Origin: Priapulus caudatus
Lineage: Eukaryota > Priapulida > Priapulimorpha > Priapulimorphida > Priapulidae
Direction of reading: 5' to 3'
Assembly: GCF_000485595.1 (NCBI RefSeq)
Contig: NW_014577090.1
Span: forward strand, 708,230 to 729,906
Length of the DNA: 21,677 nt
The first letter of the stretch is position 1, and each line of letters starts with the position of its first letter. The notes below the pieces were generated by a model. The model was not told where the DNA came from. It saw nothing but the letters and a program-made list of their open reading frames with translations, and did not search any database. Of the stretch, positions 16,951 to 21,677 are shown piece after piece. Both the position numbers and the translations under genes were made by a program.

Positions 16951-17067
16951 CTGAGATCCAGGTTTCTTCAGCACGGGCATGGCTTCTCCTGTCACGAGCG
17001 ATTCATCAGCCATCGAGGAACCTTCGATCACACGAGCATCCACCGGCACCTTCTCTCCCGGCATCAC
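16951..17067 (-). CDS. ATP7: ATP7 copper ATPase, exon 4: actuator TGE motif
   Basis: The acceptor TTTGTTCATAG and donor GTATGT bound 39 codons in phase 0/0: [20 protein letters not shown], then [22 protein letters not shown] is the conserved dephosphorylation loop of the actuator domain in P-type ATPases. The ATP7B counterpart is [20 protein letters not shown], then ESLITGEAMPV. Confidence 0.97.
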
Positions 17068-17234
17068 CTATGAACAAAAGAATTACACAAGCTATGAAAC
17101 TCGTAATCTTCCCATGCATTCATTAATACGTTATCTCGCACAATGCGCCAAGTGCATAGATGCCCATTTTTGTGCGTGCATGCTTGTGTGCATGCACGTA
17201 TGTGTATGCGTGTGTGTGCATGTGTAGTACTGTG

Positions 17235-17278
<44 letters not shown>

Positions 17279-17309
17279 TGTGTGCGCGTGCAAGTTTGTG
17301 AGTACTGAC
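17068..17309 (-). other. ATP7 intron 3 with a (GT)n/(GCGT)n microsatellite
   Basis: GT and GCGT repeats span about 17172-17290, ending about 20 bases from the exon 3 donor. The rest is unremarkable. Confidence 0.85.
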
Positions 17310-17450
17310 CTTGAGAATGTCTCCACGCTGCACAAGCTCAACGTTTATGCGTTTCTCTGACATGACGTTTCCATCTGCATCTTGCTCAACCAGAACGGCC
17401 TCTGTTGCCTGCAGCGACATCAGCTTAGTGATTGCTTCAGATGTCTTACC
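17310..17450 (-). CDS. ATP7: ATP7 copper ATPase, exon 3: start of actuator domain
   Basis: The acceptor TTGTTTACAG opens [20 protein letters not shown], then [20 protein letters not shown] and QRGDILK, ending at a GTCAGT donor; 47 codons, phase 0/0. The ATP7B counterpart is [20 protein letters not shown] and VQRGDIVKV. The acceptor and first codons are copied several times in the upstream intron (see the repeat at 17429-17660). Confidence 0.96.
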
Positions 17451-17660
17451 CTGTAAACAACAGCAACGACAACAATATTAACCTCTGATGTCTTAACCTG
17501 TAAATAACAGCAACAACAACAATATTAACCTCTGATGTATTAACCTGTAAACAACAGCAACAACAACAATATTAACCTCTGTCTTAATCTGTAAATAACA
17601 GCAACAATAATAATAACAACAACATTAACCTCTGATGTCTTACCCTGTAAACAACAACAG
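17429..17660 (-). repeat. tandem repeat containing the exon 3 splice acceptor
   Basis: The stretch from the exon 3 start into the intron (plus strand CTTCAGATGTCTTACCCTGT, then AAACAACAGCAAC) is repeated with CCTCTGATGTCTTAACCTGT and close variants at about 17484, 17531, 17576 and 17627, with a period near 47 bases. On the sense strand each copy carries a TTTACAG-like acceptor followed by GGTTAAGACATCAGAGG or similar. Several therefore look like decoy acceptors with the first exon bases attached. Confidence 0.85.
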
Positions 17661-17661
17661 C

Positions 17662-17718
<57 letters not shown>

Positions 17719-17735
17719 AACTACAACAACAATGT
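17648..17735. repeat. (CAA)n microsatellite
   Basis: About 20 CAA/ACA triplets extending the AAC-rich end of the preceding repeat unit. A poly-Asn frame on the plus strand comes from it. Confidence 0.93.
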
Positions 17736-17960
17736 TAGCCTCTCTTGCAACGAGACCTTACCTTGTTTAGCAACAACAGGAACAATACTTGGGCCTGACA
17801 TCTCATCATTAATTTCCCCCTTCATCTTTTTACAACAAGGTGAGAAAATCAGGTTAACTAACGCCACACCAAATACAATACAGCAATACAAGTGCACAAC
17901 ATAGATGTCACTTTAGTAGTCTCTTCAGGCTACTGACCCAACCACCATGGCAACGGTTAC
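17736..17960 (-). other. remainder of ATP7 intron 2
   Basis: Unremarkable AT-rich DNA between the microsatellite and the GTAACC donor of exon 2, with one more degraded copy of the acceptor-like motif at about 17752-17775. Confidence 0.65.
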
Positions 17961-18191
17961 CTTGGCGATGTACTCCAGCCAGCGTCCGAGCGAGATGAAG
18001 ACGAGTAACATTGGCGGTGCATCGAAGAACGTCATCGGACTTTTGGAGCCTTGCACTATCGCGATGGCGACGACGATGATCGAGTAGATGTAGGCAATAC
18101 TGGTCGCCATCATTATCAGCACGTCCATGTTCGTGCTGCGGTGCTTGAGTGCCTTCATCGCTTGAACGTAGAAGTGTCTTCCGCCGATGAA
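17961..18191 (-). CDS. ATP7: ATP7 copper ATPase, exon 2: TM helices 2-4
   Basis: The acceptor TCTGATTGCAG and donor GTAACC bound 77 codons in phase 0/0. Product: [20 protein letters not shown], then [20 protein letters not shown] and [20 protein letters not shown], ending WLEYIAK. This matches ATP7B [20 protein letters not shown], then [20 protein letters not shown] and [20 protein letters not shown]. It spans hydrophobic helices of the copper ATPase core. Confidence 0.97.
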
Positions 18192-18414
18192 CTGCAATCA
18201 GAATTTTAAACAGAACCTCAGACCTAAAAATAAAACTTGAAAGTGAATTTAAAAAATTAACAACTATATTTGTATAATGTAGTTTATGTCCTTTCGATGA
18301 TCTCACACTTATATTAACTGTTCACGAAGCAAAATAGTATATCCAGCTGGTATGTTAAACTGAGCTGGCATCTCATACCAGCATATCTGTATAATGAGGT
18401 GTATTCAAGCTCAC
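18192..18414 (-). other. ATP7 intron 1
   Basis: AT-rich intron of 223 bases with a GTGAGC donor and a TTCTGATTGCAG acceptor. No other feature is seen. Confidence 0.75.
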
Positions 18415-18571
18415 CTGCACAGGTGTGCAGAAGCAGAACAGCAGTAGGTTTTCCAGTGAGAGGCCTGCGAACACTTCGATGTGTTCCTTATATGGTGAGA
18501 ACATGTAGTAGAACATAACGATGAAGGTGGGTAGTCCGAAGCAAAGGTTAATAAAGAATGAAGTTCTCCAC
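18415..18571 (-). CDS. ATP7: ATP7 copper ATPase, first exon in the window: TM1-TM2 hairpin
   Basis: The acceptor GTTGTTCACAG opens with one base that completes a codon begun in an unseen upstream exon, then WRTSFFINLCFGLPTFIVMF, YYMFSPYKEHIEVFAGLSLE and NLLLFCFCTPVQ before GTGAGC. In ATP7B the same place reads [20 protein letters not shown] and [20 protein letters not shown]. The upstream exons with the cytosolic metal-binding domains should be to the right, but only the duplicated segment is found there. Confidence 0.93.
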
Positions 18572-18614
18572 CTGTGAACAACAGTAACAGTAGCATTACT
18601 GATCACATCTATAA

Positions 18615-19637
18615 ATATATTGGTGAAAATATTGATGAGTAGGTGTTCTGTAACATGTTAGCTTCACTATATACACTTGGTGTTACACAAGGGGTACCGG
18701 CAAGTATCAGAATGATAGCGAAAATATGAAAATGGTTAGATAAAACATGAAATGCTTGCTTTAAAATGTAAACACTGTTCAGAGCATCTTCTGACACCAG
18801 ACGACACTGCATAAACAGGTCAGTGTTTAGTCATCTAGGTTAAAGCATTTACGTCGTATCACACACAAACAGGTTGGTCCACAAGAATCGCTTATATGGG
18901 GCGGGCTTATACAGTACACTATGAAATGAACATTACAGACATTTTACGGAAAAGTAACAAAAATGCTTGCCACCCCTTCAACAAATGAACTCACCAGCCC
19001 ATTGAGCAGTTTGACATCAGCTTGCTGATTATATAGGAAACTATAAATAGTTTTGCAAAACTCTTATCGTATCAGCAAACTTTGCACATGCGCACTGCAT
19101 GCAACCTTGCACGTTTAAAGTGCTTTAAATTACAAAAAGGTTCCGTAGCTGCGCACAAATTTTGTTGTCGACTGTTGTAACTGTCAGTAGCTGTGCGCAA
19201 TTTTGGTCAATTTTCAATAACAGGTCCATAATAATAGCTAGCAGAAATATGCTTGTAAAAGTAACTATATGAGATTCATAACGAGCACACACAGCTACAG
19301 GATGCGAAGACTTTAATTTCATCACAGTACCTGTGGCAAATGCTGCAATTGCCCTCCTTACTAGCCATGGTGTCTCTAAAAATTCCAGCGGATATGTGCT
19401 ACAACAAAACCGCGGTCACTGCCCGACCTGGTTTGCCCTTGCGCCCTTAACATGAATCCCACATAGAACATGGATCTCTCGTAAATCTTCCTCGCATAAG
19501 TGTTTTCCCAAATGTAAGCGGCCTCCACAACCCTTCTCTGAAAGCAATGTTTGCTTTGGTGACCTTGCAACTGTCAAAAAAAAATTCTGCTTAAAGCTTT
19601 GCCCTAAATAAAGTAGAATTCGACCCCTGATACACAC
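18615..19637 (-). other. right-copy version of ATP7 intron 8 (partial)
   Basis: The first 300 bases match 8973-9290 with three transitions and no indel. The rest matches with frequent indels. Minus-strand open frames around 19376-19637 are in the same position as in the left copy and show no known domain. Confidence 0.7.
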
Positions 19638-19769
19638 CAGTGTGTTTCGCAGCTCGTGCCTGTCTGTGTCTGCTAGCATCGGTTCCACGTTGCTGACACT
19701 GCAGCTCAGGCCACAGCCTGGCACTGCCTGGAAGTCTGTGCATTTACCCATCCTGTCCGTGCTCAGCAC
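19638..19769 (-). CDS. ATP7: ATP7 copper ATPase, exon 8, intact but displaced copy
   Basis: The acceptor TTTGGTGTAG and donor GTGTGT bound 44 codons in phase 0/0: [20 protein letters not shown], then [20 protein letters not shown] and [15 protein letters not shown] matches ATP7B exactly and lies in the nucleotide-binding domain. The junction with exon 7 (KYVKE|VLST) has the same spacing as human KYCKEELGTETLGYCTDF. The exon belongs between exons 7 and 9 but sits upstream of exon 1. An alternative donor four bases downstream would leave phase 1 and not suit exon 9. Confidence 0.92.
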
Positions 19770-20162
19770 CTACACCAAACATACGCCATGTGTAATGCAT
19801 GCACTATAACTGGTTCTTACATAGATCGCAACTGGAACATATAGATCTCTGTCAGTGACAGCCCAGCTACCCTTAGTTACCCTGCACTCACTAGGAACCC
19901 ATACCTACAAAGCATGGCAGAAAGTAACTGTCTAATACCCATGGGATTGGTACGTCTGACATTACAATTAAAACCACTGTAAACTGAAAAGGCAAATCCA
20001 GATGCAAGACCAGGGCAAATAACGATGTAAGCAAACATAGATGAAAGATGATTAAATACACAGAGGCGAACACGTGCTGACGACCTTCACGTGAAATATG
20101 TGTAACGACAGCCTATGTGCAGACGCAGTAGGTTCACAGGAAGGTCATCGTCGACGGCTTAC
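19770..20162 (-). other. ATP7 intron 7, right-copy version
   Basis: About 393 bases with a GTAAGC donor and GGTGTAG acceptor, both intact here. Matches 10133-10526 with many small indels. Confidence 0.75.
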
Positions 20163-20345
20163 CTCTTTCACGTATTTGGTGATGGCTGATGCGATGGGAT
20201 GCTCCGAGCTGGCTTCAGCTGTTCCTAGCACCGCCAGCACCTGGTAGACGCTGCACACCTCACTCCGTACGAACAGAGCGACACGCGTGACGTGAGGCAC
20301 TCCATGAGTGATCGTTCCAGTCTTGTCAAATACGATCGCACCCAC
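20163..20345 (-). CDS. ATP7: ATP7 copper ATPase, exon 7 (DKTGT phosphorylation site), intact but displaced copy
   Basis: The acceptor CGTTTAG and donor GTAAGC bound 61 codons in phase 0/0: VGAIVFDKTGTITHGVPHVT, then RVALFVRSEVCSVYQVLAVL and GTAEASSEHPIASAITKYVK. DKTGT holds the aspartate phosphorylated in the catalytic cycle (Asp1027 in ATP7B), and SEHP holds the nucleotide-site histidine (His1069, mutated in Wilson disease). It completes the frame between exons 6 and 8, so it is the functional version, although it lies 1.6 kb upstream of exon 1. Confidence 0.95.
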
Positions 20346-20420
20346 CTAAACGTAAATGTCGCGCTCATTAATTTGGGTAACCGATCACAATCACCTGGAT
20401 GGAGCGAGCAGAGGTGTGGC

Positions 20421-21677
20421 TTATATTGAGGGGGTCAAAGCCCTTTTCGTACGCCAGATTCCGGCCTATTTAGAGAGTATTCCGTACGCCGAGGTGCGGT
20501 ACGCCGTACGCGGCGATGACAGTATAACGTATTCCGTACGCGAAATAATTGATACTATGATCGGGGATTGTGTTTTTTTCTGAACTTTTCCTGCCCATTT
20601 TTGTTATAAATGTTGGATCTATTTACCCTGCTAACTGGAAACGAGACTGTCCCCGCACGTAGGATCGCGAACAGACGGGAATCAGTCGAATCCAGTCGGT
20701 GTACCAGTCTAATGTTAATGAATGTATACAACCGGAACTTAGAGTTATGTCCCTTGTCGTGGGTTGTTGCATTCTGGTACTGATTTAGGCCATTTACGCG
20801 CTTTTTGCTGTTTTGTTTGGTCTGTTTTCGATGAATTTCCTTCCGACATGTATTTAGAAGCACAATGCCGGCTATCCTTCCGCGACTTGACCCGACGTAT
20901 CGAAGTCCGAAGCTTCGGTTTAGTGTTAAGCGATACAATCCAGTTGACTCTTTCCGGAATGAAGAAACACATTTTAGCCGAGTATGCAGGCGCGCAAATC
21001 CATTTTGAAATGTGGGGGGCCACCAGTAGCGAGCACGCGAAGGGGGGGGGGTGTCTGGGGCCCTCCCCCAGAAAATTTTTAAAATTAGACCCCCCTCAGA
21101 TGCGTTTTCTGCTCGAGTGGGGGGGGGCGCGTCCGGACACACGCGGTCACGCACACACGCCGCACACATGCGCTCACGCACACACACACATACACACACA
21201 CACACGCATTTGGTTTGTGATATGATTACGAAAAGGGTGTCCACATGCAGTCATAAAATCAAGAAAACAAAAAGCAGAAAAACCAATCATTTGGTGTTGA
21301 GGCTGATCACAAAATATATTGGTCCGTTATTATTGTTGGTCCAGTCATATCATATATGCGTGCACATATATCATCAATTTGCAACGAAAACTACTTAATT
21401 AAAACCGTTGCTCAGTTACTCAGTGTCCTTTTTGCGTGAATATAACTTGTGTTTCCAGCTTAATCCTTGAATCCGTGTCTAATGCGTGTGATATCTCCTA
21501 AACTTTCATAAACATACTTTCTCTTGATGATTTCTGCATAAGAATTATTTAATATCAGAAAAAAACGTGTTAAAAAAGAAAAGGTACTAAATTTATCAAG
21601 ACTAATTTTTCTCAAGTTGTGCATGATCATTATTATGTGCTCTCAAATGCACTTGAAGGAAATAAAAGCTGGTCAAA
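20421..21677. mobile_element. right-copy start of the outer and hAT-like elements
   Basis: The outer element's left end is at 20421 (TTATATTGAGGGGGTCAAAG). The hAT-like element starts at 20987 after CGAGTATG (20979-20986). Both run past the window end, so the right ends and any inner insertion are not visible. The plus-strand frame found in the left copy is shifted by indels here, but the final stretch (SDTIQLTLSGMKKHILAEY) reads correctly up to the insertion point. Confidence 0.75.

Larger units (their letters stand above)
18615..21677 (+). repeat. right copy of the >=3.06-kb direct duplication, truncated by the window
   Basis: Matches 8973 to about 12031 in the same orientation and runs off the window end. 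It begins 43 bases beyond the exon 1 acceptor, so ATP7 exons 7 and 8 lie here in front of exon 1. Its exon copies are intact, unlike those of the left copy. Non-coding parts differ from the left copy mostly by short indels. Confidence 0.95.

Noticed and set aside
16979-17420. Histidine/threonine-rich and cysteine/valine-rich frames over the GCGT run
   Set aside because: Microsatellite translations next to real exons 3 and 4.
17635-17904. Plus-strand poly-Asn frame
   Set aside because: Translated (CAA)n microsatellite in an intron.

Overview
This is eukaryotic, animal-type DNA. It has spliced protein-coding genes with long AT-rich introns, many microsatellites and minisatellites, and several layers of transposon-like insertions. 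There are no bacterial operons, ribosome binding sites or CRISPR arrays. The two recognisable genes, both on the minus strand, are animal families, and the repeat style suggests an invertebrate. I cannot name the phylum.

Reading the minus strand from right to left, positions 18571-5154 hold 15 coding exons of a copper-transporting P1B-type ATPase (ATP7 family). They run from the first core transmembrane hairpin to the stop codon. The metal-binding N-terminus is not in the window. Splice phases agree at every junction, and the exons sum to one open frame of about 849 residues, but only if exons 7 and 8 are taken from the right-hand copy of a duplicated segment. Further left, 2486-265 holds a three-exon Chibby (CBY1-like) gene of about 132 residues; its last exon is less certain.

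The main structural oddity is a direct duplication of at least 3.06 kb. The left copy (8973 to about 12031) sits where the gene order requires ATP7 exons 7 and 8, yet both exons are frameshifted there. The right copy (18615 to the window end) carries intact exons 7 and 8 but lies upstream of exon 1, out of order. After a clean stretch of about 300 bases the copies differ mainly by one- and two-base indels in exons and introns alike. This looks more like an assembly or polishing problem, or mis-joined haplotypes, than old paralogy, although a real rearrangement is not excluded.

The 5.2-kb intron between exons 6 and 7 is a transposon nest. A probable outer inverted-repeat element (10789-13833) contains a hAT-like element (11349-13328, 8-bp target duplication CGAGTATG). 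That in turn contains a third element (about 12094-13131) filled with a GT-rich minisatellite. Removing the hAT-like element joins a small plus-strand reading frame of unknown identity. Two further inverted-repeat elements follow at 13833-14920 and 14922-15608. A foldback element sits in Chibby intron 1, and several ATP7 introns hold their own minisatellites. One of these, next to exon 3, repeats the splice acceptor itself. I found no convincing new biological system; the most useful observations are the displaced duplication, the nested elements and the repeated splice acceptor.
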